DNA of 64,000 nt from Pseudomonas sp. BCA17 (GTDB lineage: Bacteria > Pseudomonadota > Gammaproteobacteria > Pseudomonadales > Pseudomonadaceae), in NCBI RefSeq assembly GCF_004519405.1, contig NZ_SGWI01000003.1:620001-684000 (forward strand), in the 5' to 3' direction. The translations under genes were made by a program, and so were the position numbers. Shown here one piece after another: positions 6,664 through 15,405 of the stretch. Numbering within the stretch: the first letter of the stretch is position 1; each line of letters starts with the position of its first letter. Under the pieces are notes generated by a model. The model worked only from the letters and a program-made list of their open reading frames with translations. It searched no databases and was not told the origin of the DNA.

Positions 6664-8724
6664 ATGGCTTTCGAAGCAATGTTCCAGCCGATCCAGATCG
6701 GCAAACTGACCATCCGCAACCGCGTGCTCAGTACCGCCCACGCCGAGGTGTATGCCACCGACGGCGGGATGACCACTGACCGCTATGTGAAGTACTACGA
6801 AGAGAAAGCCAAGGGCGGTATCGGCCTGGCGATCTGCGGCGGCTCCTCGGTGGTGGCCATCGACAGCCCCCAGGAATGGTGGAGCTCGGTGAACCTGTCC
6901 ACCGACCGCATCATCCCGCACTTCCAGAACCTGGCCGACGCCATGCACAAGCATGGCGCCAAGATCATGATCCAGATTACCCACATGGGTCGTCGCTCCC
7001 GCTGGGACGGCTTCAACTGGCCGACCTTGATGTCGCCGTCCGGCGTGCGTGAGCCGGTGCACCGTGCCACCTGCAAAACCATCGAGCCGGAAGAAATCTG
7101 GCGCGTGATCGGCAACTACGCCCAGGCTGCGCGTCGCGCGAAGGCCGGTGGCCTGGACGGGGTGGAACTGTCCGCCGTGCACCAGCACATGATCGACCAG
7201 TTCTGGAGCCCACGGGTCAACAAGCGTACCGACGAATGGGGCGGCACCTTTGAGGGCCGCATGAAATTCGGCCTGGAAGTGTTGAAAGCCGTGCGTGCCG
7301 AGGTAGGTGACGACTTCTGCGTAGGCATGCGCCTGTGCGGTGACGAGTTCCACCCGGATGGCCTGTCCCACGAGGACATGAAACAGATCGCCAAGTATTA
7401 CGACGACACCGGCATGCTCGATTTCATCGGCGTGGTGGGGTCGGGGTGCGACACCCATAACACCCTGGCCAACGTGATCCCGAACATGAGTTATCCACCG
7501 GAGCCGTTCCTGCACTTGGCTGCCGGTATCAAGGAAGTGGTCAAGGTCCCGGTGCTGCACGCGCAGAACATCAAGGACCCGAACCAGGCCACGCGCATCC
7601 TTGAAGGCGGTTATGTGGACATGGTCGGCATGACCCGTGCGCATATCGCCGACCCGCACCTGATCGCCAAGATCAAGATGGGCCAGATCGACCAGATCAA
7701 ACAATGCGTGGGCGCCAACTACTGCATCGACCGCCAGTACCAGGGCCTGGACGTGCTGTGTATCCAGAACGCCGCGACCTCCCGTGAATACATGGGCGTG
7801 CCGCACATCATCGAGAAATCCACCGGGCCCAAACGCAAAGTCGTGGTGGTCGGCGCCGGCCCTGCCGGGATGGAAGCGGCACGGGTTGCCGCCGAGCGTG
7901 GCCACGACGTGACCCTGTTCGAGAAAAAAGAATTCATCGGCGGGCAGATCACGACGGCCTCCAAGGCACCGCAGCGCGACCAGATCGCTGGCATCACCCG
8001 CTGGTACCAGTTGGAGCTGGCGCGCTTGAAAGTCGACCTGCGCCTGGGGGTGGCGGCCGATGCCGACACCATCCTCGACCTGCGTCCCGATGTGGTCGTG
8101 CTGGCAGTGGGTGGGCAGCCGAACGTGGAGCAGAACGAACACTGGGGCGCCGCAGAAGGCTTGATAGTGAGCAGCTGGGACGTGCTCGACGGCAAAGTCG
8201 CACCGGGCAAGAACGTGTTGGTCTACGACACCATCTGCGAGTTCACCGGCATGTCGGTGGCGGACTTCCTCGCGGACAAAGGCAGCCAGGTCGAGATCGT
8301 CACCGACGACATCAAGCCGGGCGTGGCCATCGGTGGTACGTCGTTCCCGACCTACTACCGCAGCATGTACCCCAAGGAAGTGATCATGACCGGCGACATG
8401 ATGCTGGAAAAGGTCTACCGCGAGGGCGACAAGTTGGTGGCGGTGCTGGAGAACGAATACACCGGTGCCAAAGAGGAGCGGGTGGTGGACCAGGTGGTCG
8501 TCGAGAACGGCGTGCGCCCTGACGAAGCGATCTACTACGCGCTGAAGGAAGGTTCGCGCAACAAGGGGCAGATCGACGTCGAAGCGCTGTTCGCAATCAA
8601 GCCGCAGCCCATCTTGAGTGAGCCGGGTGATGGGTACTTGCTGTTCCGCATCGGTGACTGTGTGGCCCAGCGCAACACCCACGCCGCGATCTATGACGCC
8701 CTGCGCCTGTGCAAGGATTTCTAA
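6664..8724 (+). CDS. dgcA: Dimethylglycine demethylase subunit, OYE/TMADH-type flavoprotein
   Basis: A 686-residue protein with the layout of trimethylamine dehydrogenase/2,4-dienoyl-CoA reductase. An FMN-binding TIM barrel fills ~1-340 (FEAMFQPIQIGKLTIRNRVL, THMGRRSRWDG, GYVDMVGMTRAHIADP), followed by an iron-sulphur linker. Residues ~375-686 are FAD/NAD-type Rossmann domains (KVVVVGAGPAGMEAARVAAERG). The linker cysteines are C348, C354 and C366; the position of the second TMADH cysteine is alanine (A351). DgcA with DgcB demethylates dimethylglycine to sarcosine in Pseudomonas. A REPIN separates it from dgcB. The name is by homology to PA5398 and context. Confidence 0.9.
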   Translation: MAFEAMFQPIQIGKLTIRNRVLSTAHAEVYATDGGMTTDRYVKYYEEKAKGGIGLAICGGSSVVAIDSPQEWWSSVNLSTDRIIPHFQNLADAMHKHGAKIMIQITHMGRRSRWDGFNWPTLMSPSGVREPVHRATCKTIEPEEIWRVIGNYAQAARRAKAGGLDGVELSAVHQHMIDQFWSPRVNKRTDEWGGTFEGRMKFGLEVLKAVRAEVGDDFCVGMRLCGDEFHPDGLSHEDMKQIAKYYDDTGMLDFIGVVGSGCDTHNTLANVIPNMSYPPEPFLHLAAGIKEVVKVPVLHAQNIKDPNQATRILEGGYVDMVGMTRAHIADPHLIAKIKMGQIDQIKQCVGANYCIDRQYQGLDVLCIQNAATSREYMGVPHIIEKSTGPKRKVVVVGAGPAGMEAARVAAERGHDVTLFEKKEFIGGQITTASKAPQRDQIAGITRWYQLELARLKVDLRLGVAADADTILDLRPDVVVLAVGGQPNVEQNEHWGAAEGLIVSSWDVLDGKVAPGKNVLVYDTICEFTGMSVADFLADKGSQVEIVTDDIKPGVAIGGTSFPTYYRSMYPKEVIMTGDMMLEKVYREGDKLVAVLENEYTGAKEERVVDQVVVENGVRPDEAIYYALKEGSRNKGQIDVEALFAIKPQPILSEPGDGYLLFRIGDCVAQRNTHAAIYDALRLCKDF

Positions 8725-8757
8725 GTCGACACTGAACCAAAGTGGACTCGGTTTAAA

Positions 8758-8845
8758 TGTGGGAGGGGGCTCGCCCCCGATAGCGATGGGTCAGCTACAG
8801 CTCTACCAACTGACACTCTGCCATCGGGGCCAGCCCCCTCCCGCA
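8758..8845. repeat. REPIN between dgcA and dgcB
   Basis: TGTGGGAGGGGGCTCGCCCC onward (8758-8781) is matched by an inverted partner (8823-8845, ending AGCCCCCTCCCGCA). It sits inside the presumed dgcA-dgcB transcript, where it could stabilise or attenuate the message. Confidence 0.85.
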
Positions 8846-8894
8846 TTCAAGGCCCGTTTCACAGTAGACCTATGAGGTCTGTGGGAGCTTCACC

Positions 8895-10838
8895 ATGTTG
8901 AACACCTTGCTGCCTATTCTCTTATTTGCCGCCCTGGGGCTTGCTGTCCTTGGGGCGCTTCGGCGTGTCGCGATGTGGCGCCGGGGCCGCGCGTCCAAAG
9001 TCGATTTGATCGGCGGCCTGCTGGCCATGCCCAAGCGCTACATGGTCGACCTGCACCACGTGGTGGCCCGTGACAAATACATTGCCAATACTCACGTCGC
9101 CACGGCGTTGGGCTTTGTGCTGTCGGCATTGCTGGCGATCCTGGTGCATGGTTTCGGCTTGCATAACCGCATCCTCGGCTATGCCTTGCTGCTGGCCTCG
9201 GTGCTGATGTTTGTCGGCGCCACCTTTGTCTATCTGCGTCGACGCAACCCGCCGTCACGCCTGTCGAAAGGCCCGTGGATGCGCCTGCCGAAAAGCCTGA
9301 TGGCATTCTCGGTGAGTTTCTTCCTGGTGACCCTGCCGGTAGCCGGGGTGCTGCCTGCCGACTTCGGCGGCTGGCTGCTCGCGGCGTTGTTGAGCGTGGG
9401 TGTGCTGTGGGGCGTATCGGAGATGTTCTTCGGCATGACCTGGGGCGGCCCGATGAAGCACGCTTTTGCCGGCGCCCTGCACCTGGCCTGGCACCGTCGC
9501 GCCGAGCGCTTCGGCGGCGGGCGTTCCACCGGTTTGAAACCCTTGGACCTGAGTGACAAAACCGCGCCGCTGGGGGTGGAGAAACCCAAGGACTTTACCT
9601 GGAACCAACTGCTCGGCTTCGACGCGTGTGTGCAATGCGGCAAATGCGAAGCCGCGTGCCCGGCTTTCGCTGCGGGCCAGCCGCTGAACCCGAAAAAACT
9701 CATTCAAGACATGGTGGTCGGCCTGGCTGGCGGCACCGACGCCAAGTTTGCCGGCAGCCCGTATCCAGGCAAAGCCATTGGCGAACACGGCGGCAACCCG
9801 CATCAGCCGATCGTCAATGGCCTGGTGGACGCCGAAACCTTGTGGTCGTGCACCACCTGCCGTGCGTGTGTGGAAGAGTGCCCGATGATGATCGAGCACG
9901 TGGACGCCATCGTCGACATGCGCCGCCACCTGACATTGGAAAAAGGCGCCACGCCGAACAAAGGTGCCGAAGTCCTGGAAAACCTGATCGCCACCGACAA
10001 CCCTGGCGGTTTCGCACCGGGCGGTCGTCTGAACTGGGCGGCCGACCTGAACCTGCCATTGCTCAGTGACACGGGCCGCTGCGAGGTGCTGTTCTGGGTC
10101 GGTGATGGCGCCTTCGACATGCGCAACCAGCGCACCCTGCGTGCCTTCGTCAAAGTACTCAAAGCCGCCAAGGTCGACTTCGCCGTACTCGGCCTGGAAG
10201 AGCGTGACAGTGGCGATGTGGCGCGACGCCTGGGCGACGAAGCCACCTTCCAACTGCTGGCCACGCGCAACATCCAGTCCTTGGCCAAGTACAGCTTCAA
10301 GCGCATCGTCACCTGCGACCCGCACAGTTTCCATGTGCTGAAAAACGAATACGGCGCCTTCAACGGCAACTACCTGGTGCAACACCACAGCACCTTCATG
10401 GCCGAGCTGATCGGCGAGGGCGCGCTGAACCTGGGCCAGCACAAGGGCAACAGCGTGACCTACCACGACCCTTGTTACCTGGGCCGCTACAACGGCGAAT
10501 ATGAAGCCCCGCGTCAAGTGCTGCGTGCACTGGGTATCGAGGTCAAGGAGATGCAACGCTCCGGCTTCCGTTCACGCTGCTGCGGCGGCGGTGGCGGCGC
10601 ACCGATCACTGACATTCCCGGCAAGCAACGTATCCCCGATATGCGCATGGAGGACATCCGTGAAACCGGCGCCGAGCTGGTGGCCGTGGGCTGCCCGCAG
10701 TGTACGGCGATGCTTGAGGGTGTGGTGGAGCCTCGGCCATTGATCAAGGACATCGCTGAACTGGTCGCCGACGCGTTGCTCGAAGACGCCACGCCTGCCA
10801 AAGCCCCTTTGAAACGTGAACCTGCGGAGGTGCACTGA
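8895..10838 (+). CDS. dgcB: Membrane-bound iron-sulphur (CCG-domain) oxidoreductase of dimethylglycine demethylation
   Basis: A 647-residue protein. The N-terminal ~190 residues hold about five hydrophobic segments (LLPILLFAALGLAVLGAL, TALGFVLSALLAILVHGFGL, ILGYALLLASVLMFVGA, LMAFSVSFFLVTLPVAGVL, WLLAALLSVGVLWGV). Two 4Fe-4S motifs follow: C245-x2-C-x2-C-x3-C and C319-x2-C-x2-C-x3-C. The C-terminal half has two CCG-type domains (DPHSFHVLKNEY; HDPCYLGRYNGEYEAPRQVL..RSRCCGGGGGAP). This is the heterodisulfide reductase D-like architecture that passes electrons to the quinone pool. It is homologous to PA5399. The stop overlaps the start of the next gene by one base. Confidence 0.9.
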   Translation: MLNTLLPILLFAALGLAVLGALRRVAMWRRGRASKVDLIGGLLAMPKRYMVDLHHVVARDKYIANTHVATALGFVLSALLAILVHGFGLHNRILGYALLLASVLMFVGATFVYLRRRNPPSRLSKGPWMRLPKSLMAFSVSFFLVTLPVAGVLPADFGGWLLAALLSVGVLWGVSEMFFGMTWGGPMKHAFAGALHLAWHRRAERFGGGRSTGLKPLDLSDKTAPLGVEKPKDFTWNQLLGFDACVQCGKCEAACPAFAAGQPLNPKKLIQDMVVGLAGGTDAKFAGSPYPGKAIGEHGGNPHQPIVNGLVDAETLWSCTTCRACVEECPMMIEHVDAIVDMRRHLTLEKGATPNKGAEVLENLIATDNPGGFAPGGRLNWAADLNLPLLSDTGRCEVLFWVGDGAFDMRNQRTLRAFVKVLKAAKVDFAVLGLEERDSGDVARRLGDEATFQLLATRNIQSLAKYSFKRIVTCDPHSFHVLKNEYGAFNGNYLVQHHSTFMAELIGEGALNLGQHKGNSVTYHDPCYLGRYNGEYEAPRQVLRALGIEVKEMQRSGFRSRCCGGGGGAPITDIPGKQRIPDMRMEDIRETGAELVAVGCPQCTAMLEGVVEPRPLIKDIAELVADALLEDATPAKAPLKREPAEVH

Positions 10839-12058
10839 TGAGCGACATTATCCGCCGCGACCCACGGGCCGAATGGATCGCACGCAACCGCCTGCACCCG
10901 TTGCATGCGGCGATGCAGCCGGTGCAACACAGCTGGATGGGGCCCAACGGCATCATCCGCAAGAACGTGCACGGTGTCGGTTTCATCGGCCCCAATGGCA
11001 TCAAGCGCATCGACCGCAGCGGCGCCCAGCAGGGAGGCGCGACCAAGCGTACGGCGGCCGCCGAAGTGCAGTTGCCACTGCATCAGGTGGCGGCGCCTGC
11101 GTTCTACATCAACGTGGTGCCAGACATGGTCGGTGGCCGCTTGAGCAGCCACGACCGCGACTTGCTCGGCCTGGCGCGGCAACTCGCCGGCAGCGACGGC
11201 GCCGTGCTGGCCGTGGTGTTTGGGGAGCATAAGGAAAGTGCCTTTGCCACCGCCGGTGTGGATCGCCTGCTGGTGCTGGAAGGGCATGAGTTCGACGGTT
11301 ATTCACCGGAGCAACGTGTGCAGGGTTTACGCGCTGTGGATAACCAGTTCAACCCGCGTCACTGGCTCTTGCCGGATAGCCGCAGTGGGGGGGGTGAGTT
11401 GGGGCGGCGTTTTGCCGCCAGCCTCAAGGAGCGCCCCGCCACGCGGGTATGGCAGATCAAGGGGGGGGAATGCATCGGCCGCGCCGGCGCCGGCCAGGAA
11501 GATTTGGCTCGGCCATTGCCACGCTTGATTCTGGCGGCTGCCGAATGTGCCGACCCGGTCAGCGAGACCCGCCACGAAGTGTTGCCCGTGGAGTTATCCA
11601 CAGCCCTGGCTCGCAGCCTGCCGCGCATCGAAGATCTCGGTGCGGTGGCGGTGGACCCGGCGGCGATCCCCATGGCCGAAGCTGAATTCATCTTCTCTGG
11701 CGGCAATGGCGTGAAGGATTGGGCGCTGTTCCACCAGACCGCTGCCGCCCTGGGCGCCACCGAAGGCGCGTCGCGGGTGGCGGTGGACGACGGCTTCATG
11801 GCCCGGGATCGCCAGGTCGGCGCGAGCGGCACCTGGGTCACCGCCCGCGTCTATGTGGCCGTGGGCATTTCCGGAGCGATCCAGCATCTGCAAGGCATTG
11901 GTGCCTGCGACAAGGTGGTGGCGATCAACCTCGACCCCGGCTGCGACATGATCAAGCGTGCCGACCTGTCGGTGATCGGCGAGAGCGCCGCGATATTGCA
12001 AGCCTTGATCGATGCGGTCGCGGCCTACCGCAACGGCGCCAAGCGCGATGCAGCTTAG
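10838..12058 (+). CDS. etfA: Electron-transfer flavoprotein alpha subunit dedicated to the dgc pathway
   Basis: A 406-residue ETF alpha-type protein. The C-terminal FAD domain (~265-406) is diagnostic: FSGGNGVKD ... ALGATEGASRVAVDDGFMARDRQVGASGTWV ... YVAVGISGAIQHLQGIGACDKVVAINLDPGCDMIKRADLSVIGE. The N-terminal ~100 residues (RRDPRAEWIARNRLHP ... FIGPNGIKRIDRS) are an extra segment absent from housekeeping EtfA, making this ~90 residues longer than usual. It starts on the last base of the dgcB stop (TGATG), implying translational coupling. It likely carries electrons from DgcA or sarcosine/dimethylglycine oxidation to DgcB; that flow is inferred. Confidence 0.86.
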   Translation: MSDIIRRDPRAEWIARNRLHPLHAAMQPVQHSWMGPNGIIRKNVHGVGFIGPNGIKRIDRSGAQQGGATKRTAAAEVQLPLHQVAAPAFYINVVPDMVGGRLSSHDRDLLGLARQLAGSDGAVLAVVFGEHKESAFATAGVDRLLVLEGHEFDGYSPEQRVQGLRAVDNQFNPRHWLLPDSRSGGGELGRRFAASLKERPATRVWQIKGGECIGRAGAGQEDLARPLPRLILAAAECADPVSETRHEVLPVELSTALARSLPRIEDLGAVAVDPAAIPMAEAEFIFSGGNGVKDWALFHQTAAALGATEGASRVAVDDGFMARDRQVGASGTWVTARVYVAVGISGAIQHLQGIGACDKVVAINLDPGCDMIKRADLSVIGESAAILQALIDAVAAYRNGAKRDAA

Positions 12059-12068
12059 GGATATGACC

Positions 12069-12839
12069 ATGACGACGAATGTAATCAGCCTGGTTTCGAT
12101 TGGTGCCCATCCCACTTCCGGGCGCCCGCGTCGTGCGGAGCAGGATGCGCGCGCGGTCGAACTCGGCCTGCAAATGGCTGGGGATAAGTTGCAGGTGCTG
12201 CACGCCGGCGATGTCGCCGAACCGACCTTGCGCAGTTACCTGGGCATGGGTTTGCCGCAGTTGCATGTGCTGGAGCAACCGGCGGGCAGCGATGCCTTGC
12301 CGGTGCTCAGTGAGTACCTGCGTGACGCGGGAGCCCAGGTGGTGCTCGCCGGCAGCCAGGCGGAAACCGGTGAAGGTTCGGGCATGTTGCCGTTCCTGCT
12401 GGCCGAGCAATTGGGCTGGCCGCTGATTGTCGGGCTCGCACAGGTGGAGTCTATCGACGGCGGCGTAGCCCACGTGCTGCAAGCCTTGCCCCGTGGTCAG
12501 CGGCGGCGCTTGAAGGTGCGCCTGCCGTTTCTGGCCACGGTGGATAACGCGGCGCCCAAGCCTCGGCAAAGTGCTTACGGGCCAGCCCAACGCGGCGAGC
12601 TGGCAGCCCATGAGGTCGAAGTGCAAGAGGATGAGTTATTCACAGGCGCCGTGCTGCAGCCGGCCAAGCCTCGGCCCAAGCGCCTCAAGGTGATCAAGGC
12701 CAAGAGCGGTGCCGACCGCATGAAGGCTGCAACGGCCAAGGCCAGTGGCGGCGGTGGGCAGATTCTCAAGGATCTCAGCCCGCAAGCGGGCGCCGAAGCC
12801 ATCCTCAAGCTGCTGGTTGAGGAAGGCGTGGTTCGCTGA
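12069..12839 (+). CDS. etfB: Electron-transfer flavoprotein beta subunit-like protein of the dgc cluster
   Basis: A 256-residue protein beginning MTTNVISLVSIGAHPTSGRPRRAEQDARAVELGL, an ETF-beta-type nucleotide-binding fold; GAQVVLAGSQAETGEGSGMLPFLLAEQLGWPLI matches the beta-subunit AMP/recognition region. ATG 12069 is preferred over ATG 12063 because AGGG at 12057-12060 is 8 bases away rather than 2. A basic tail (KPRPKRLKVIKAKSG ... MKAATAKASGGGG) stands in place of the usual EtfB recognition loop. It pairs with the preceding etfA (10-bp gap) as the last gene before a large intergenic region. Confidence 0.82.
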   Translation: MTTNVISLVSIGAHPTSGRPRRAEQDARAVELGLQMAGDKLQVLHAGDVAEPTLRSYLGMGLPQLHVLEQPAGSDALPVLSEYLRDAGAQVVLAGSQAETGEGSGMLPFLLAEQLGWPLIVGLAQVESIDGGVAHVLQALPRGQRRRLKVRLPFLATVDNAAPKPRQSAYGPAQRGELAAHEVEVQEDELFTGAVLQPAKPRPKRLKVIKAKSGADRMKAATAKASGGGGQILKDLSPQAGAEAILKLLVEEGVVR

Positions 12840-12850
12840 ACCTTACAAGT

Positions 12851-12938
12851 AGCGGGCTTGCTCGCGAAGAACCTTAACGATAACGCAGCGTGCCTGGTTT
12901 GACGCGGCGCTCTCAGGTTCTTCGCGAGCAAGCTCGCT
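12851..12938. repeat. REPIN downstream of etfB
   Basis: AGCGGGCTTGCTCGCGAAGA onward (12851-12874) and its inverted partner (12915-12938) form a REP pair; the arm of ~24 bases is nearly perfect. It probably also forms a transcript-end hairpin for the dgc-etf operon. Confidence 0.85.
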
Positions 12939-12959
12939 CTTACAGGGAAACTGATATTA

Positions 12960-13570
12960 CCCACAATCCCTGTTGACCCGTCTGTGGATAACCTGTTCGC
13001 GGTCGTCTACACCCCATGCAAATCAAGCCCTGCAATCCCCTGTACGAAAAATAACCAGCCTAACTGGCGGTTTTTCCTGGGTTTTTTACCTGATTTCATT
13101 CATTTCGTTGCGCAGACTTGCCCCCAAAGTCTGTTGGCGCCTCTGTGGATAAGATGTTCGCTATCAGCTACAGCCCATATAAAACAAGGCTTTCATGAGG
13201 TTGTTCGAAATTTGATCAATCTTGTCGTTTTACCCTCTGAAAAGCCTGAATAGCCCGATTTATGAAGCTTTGGCGGCCTTTTCCACAGCCCGGGAAAAGT
13301 TGCCCCCAAAGTCTGTTGGTGTATCTGTGGATAAGGTGTTCGCGTAGTGCTACAGGCCACGTTTTTCGTGGTCTGCAAGAATTTGATCAATAAATGATCA
13401 GTGGTGTGTGAATCCCGTCGACTTGAATAAGTCACGGAATTTCTTCATTTATTTTTAGGCCGGGAGCACACTTGCCCACAATTGCTATGGGTGGCTTTGT
13501 GGATAAGTTGTTGGGTAACGGCTGTAAGGCAGGCTGGCAGTGGTCTGCGAGAGATTTGATCAAATATTAA
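12960..13570. repeat. Four diverged tandem repeats, each with a perfect DnaA box
   Basis: Non-coding. TGTGGATAA (complement of the TTATCCACA DnaA box) occurs at 12983-12991, 13144-13152, 13326-13334 and 13498-13506, spaced 161, 182 and 172 bp. Units 2 and 3 share the lead-in TTGCCCCCAAAGTCTGTTGG just upstream of the box; units 1 and 4 have shorter variants beginning CCCACAAT. After the box, TGTTCGC follows in units 1-3, and the palindrome TTGATCAA lies 57-68 bp downstream in units 2-4 (13212, 13383, 13556). The repeats are seen directly; DnaA binding is an inference from the box consensus. Confidence 0.75.
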
Positions 13571-13587
13571 GCAGTGTGAGCTTCAAC

Positions 13588-13803
13588 TGTGGGAGGAGGC
13601 TTGCCCTCATGCCAGTCAGTTAAGGGGGAACGCTGTATCTGTGGCGAGGGAGCTTGCTCCCGTTGGGCCGCGAAGCGGCCCCGCTCTTTGTTTACAAAGC
13701 ATGGGACTGCTGCGCAGTCCAACGGGAGCAAGCTCCCTCGCCACAGGTTACGTTGTCGCCTTTCTACTTCTTAACTGACGGGTAGTAGAGCAAGCCCCCT
13801 CCA
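13588..13803. mobile_element. MITE-like palindromic element nested in a REPIN (copy 1)
   Basis: Outer REP arms TGTGGGAGGAGGCTTGCCCT (13588-13607) and AGCAAGCCCCCTCCA (~13789-13803) are split by an element with ends GTCAGTTAAG (13615-13624) and CTTAACTGAC (13770-13779). Inside is a perfect 28-bp inverted repeat (13639-13666 and 13719-13746) starting CTGTGGCGAGGGAGC. There is no ORF. A second copy in the opposite orientation is at 31.5 kb. No transposase is present, so any movement would be in trans. Confidence 0.7.
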
Positions 13804-13827
13804 ACATGTTTGAGCTGTGGGTATCGG

Positions 13828-15123
13828 TTATTCGTGTGCAGCCACGCCTTTGAGGTAAGGGGCTGGGGCTGCGCCGAGGTTGTTCAACATGCGTTCGCTG
13901 TACCAATCCACGAAGTTCACCACGCCGAACTCGTAGGTCTTGGAGTACGGGCCAGGCTGGTAGGCGGTGGAGTTGATGCCGCGCTGGTTCTCTTCGGCCA
14001 GGCGTCGGTCCTGGTCGTTGGTGGCGTCCCACACCTGGCGCATACGCTCCACGTCGTAGTCCACACCCTCCACGGCATCCTTGTGTACCAGCCACTTGGT
14101 GGTGACCATGGTTTCCTGGGCGCTGATCGGCCACACAGTGAACACGATGATGTGGTCGCCCATGCAGTGGTTCCACGAGTGGGGCAGGTGCAGGATGCGC
14201 ATGGAGCCCAGGTCCGGGTTCTTGATGCGCCCCATGAGTTTGGCGCAGCCCTGTTTCCCGTCCATGGTCATCGACACGGTGCCCTTGAGCAGCGGCATGC
14301 GCACGATGCGGTTACGCAAGCCGAAGCTGGCGTGGGCGTAAGGGATTTTCTCGGCATCCCAGGCAGCGGCGGAAGCGGCAACGTGGTCCTTGAACGCCTG
14401 GTCGGCGCGCGGGTCGGTGACGTCGTCCCATTCCAGCAGGGTTTTCAACAGTTCCGGGTGCGAGGCGTTGCAGTGGTAGCACTCGCGGTTGTTCTCCAGC
14501 ACCAGCTTCCAGTTGGCTTTTTCCATCAAGGTGGTTTGCACCGCCACCTTGGTGTTTTCCATGTCGTAGGGTTCCATGTAGTGGTTCAGGGTCGACAGGA
14601 AGTCATCGATGGCCGGCGGATTTTCGGCCAGGCTGATGAAGATGTAGCCGCCGGCGGTCTTCACATTCACCGGTTTCAGGCCGTACTGCTTCATGTCGAA
14701 GTCGGCGCCCATCTCGGTGCCGGCGAACAGCAGGCGGCCGTCCAGCTCGTAGGTCCACTGATGGTAGTGGCAGACCAGTTTGGCGACCTTGCCCTTGTCG
14801 CTGGTGCACAGGCGCGAGCCACGGTGACGGCACACGTTGTGGAACGCATGCACCACGCCTTCGGCGCCACGGATCACGATGATCGGGTTCTTGCCCACTT
14901 GCAGGGTCAGGTAGTTGCCCTTGGCGGGGATCTCGCAGGTCATGCCGGCGATCAACCACTCTTTCTGGAAGATTTCCTGCATGTCGATATCGAACAGTCG
15001 TTCATCCGAGTAGAACGGTTGCGGCAGCGAAAAGGTGCGCTCACGTTCTTGCAGCATTTGCGCGGTGGCCTTGCGTGCGGGTTCCAGCGGATCGCCCAAG
15101 CTTAAGGTTGCGGTGACGTCCAT
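13828..15123 (-). CDS. gbcA: Glycine betaine monooxygenase, Rieske oxygenase subunit
   Basis: A 431-residue aromatic-ring-hydroxylating-type oxygenase alpha subunit. The Rieske 2Fe-2S ligands are C98-x-H100 and C118-x2-H121 (NVCRHRGSRLC ... LVCHYHQW). The catalytic domain carries the NRECYHCNASHPELL iron-site region. GbcA demethylates glycine betaine to dimethylglycine, releasing formaldehyde, with electrons from GbcB. The start at ATG 15121-15123 (MDVTATLSLGDPLEP) is chosen over an ATG 21 bp upstream: GAGGA lies 8 bases before it and known GbcA proteins begin there. Divergent from gbcB across a 282-bp region. Confidence 0.95.
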   Translation of the reverse strand: MDVTATLSLGDPLEPARKATAQMLQERERTFSLPQPFYSDERLFDIDMQEIFQKEWLIAGMTCEIPAKGNYLTLQVGKNPIIVIRGAEGVVHAFHNVCRHRGSRLCTSDKGKVAKLVCHYHQWTYELDGRLLFAGTEMGADFDMKQYGLKPVNVKTAGGYIFISLAENPPAIDDFLSTLNHYMEPYDMENTKVAVQTTLMEKANWKLVLENNRECYHCNASHPELLKTLLEWDDVTDPRADQAFKDHVAASAAAWDAEKIPYAHASFGLRNRIVRMPLLKGTVSMTMDGKQGCAKLMGRIKNPDLGSMRILHLPHSWNHCMGDHIIVFTVWPISAQETMVTTKWLVHKDAVEGVDYDVERMRQVWDATNDQDRRLAEENQRGINSTAYQPGPYSKTYEFGVVNFVDWYSERMLNNLGAAPAPYLKGVAAHE

Positions 15124-15405
15124 CGTATGTGTCCTCATGGCCATTCAATGTGGCCGGCGAATAGTGGCTACGGTTGTACTACGCAAGGCGTAAAGAAAGC
15201 GTGGTTGTTGGGCGTGAGTGTGGGGCCGCTGAAGGCCAGAACCTTGTCCATTAGCGACATGGCCCACTCTGATCCCGACGCGCAACCCCCGTGGTATGGG
15301 GGCTGGTCGCGATAAGTATGTGAATGTCGCAGATAGGTAAATGGGCGCATTCGGCGTTACGCAAAATCGCCTTCATCAGGCCGACCTACGGCTACGGAGA
15401 ACAGC
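15124..15405. promoter_or_regulatory. Divergent gbcA-gbcB regulatory region
   Basis: These 282 bp hold the promoters of both oxygenase genes. GCGACAT (15254-15260) and its inverse ATGTCGC (15324-15330) are candidate half-sites for an AraC-type activator; in Pseudomonas GbdR activates both genes. The half-site assignment is my guess, not a recognised consensus. Confidence 0.45.

Noticed and set aside
5863..8682. 939-residue open frame on the minus strand opposite dgcA and the V4R gene
   Set aside because: High-G+C shadow frame; low-complexity His/Val/Asp-rich translation and no motifs, while the plus strand holds clear conserved genes.
12960..13570. Chromosomal replication origin
   Set aside because: DnaA boxes are present but dnaA, dnaN, rpmH and gyrB are not nearby and no clear A+T-rich unwinding element is seen; four evenly spaced repeats look like a repeat family instead.
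12960..13570. CRISPR array
   Set aside because: Repeat spacing of 160-180 bp with diverged units and no cas genes; not a repeat-spacer pattern.
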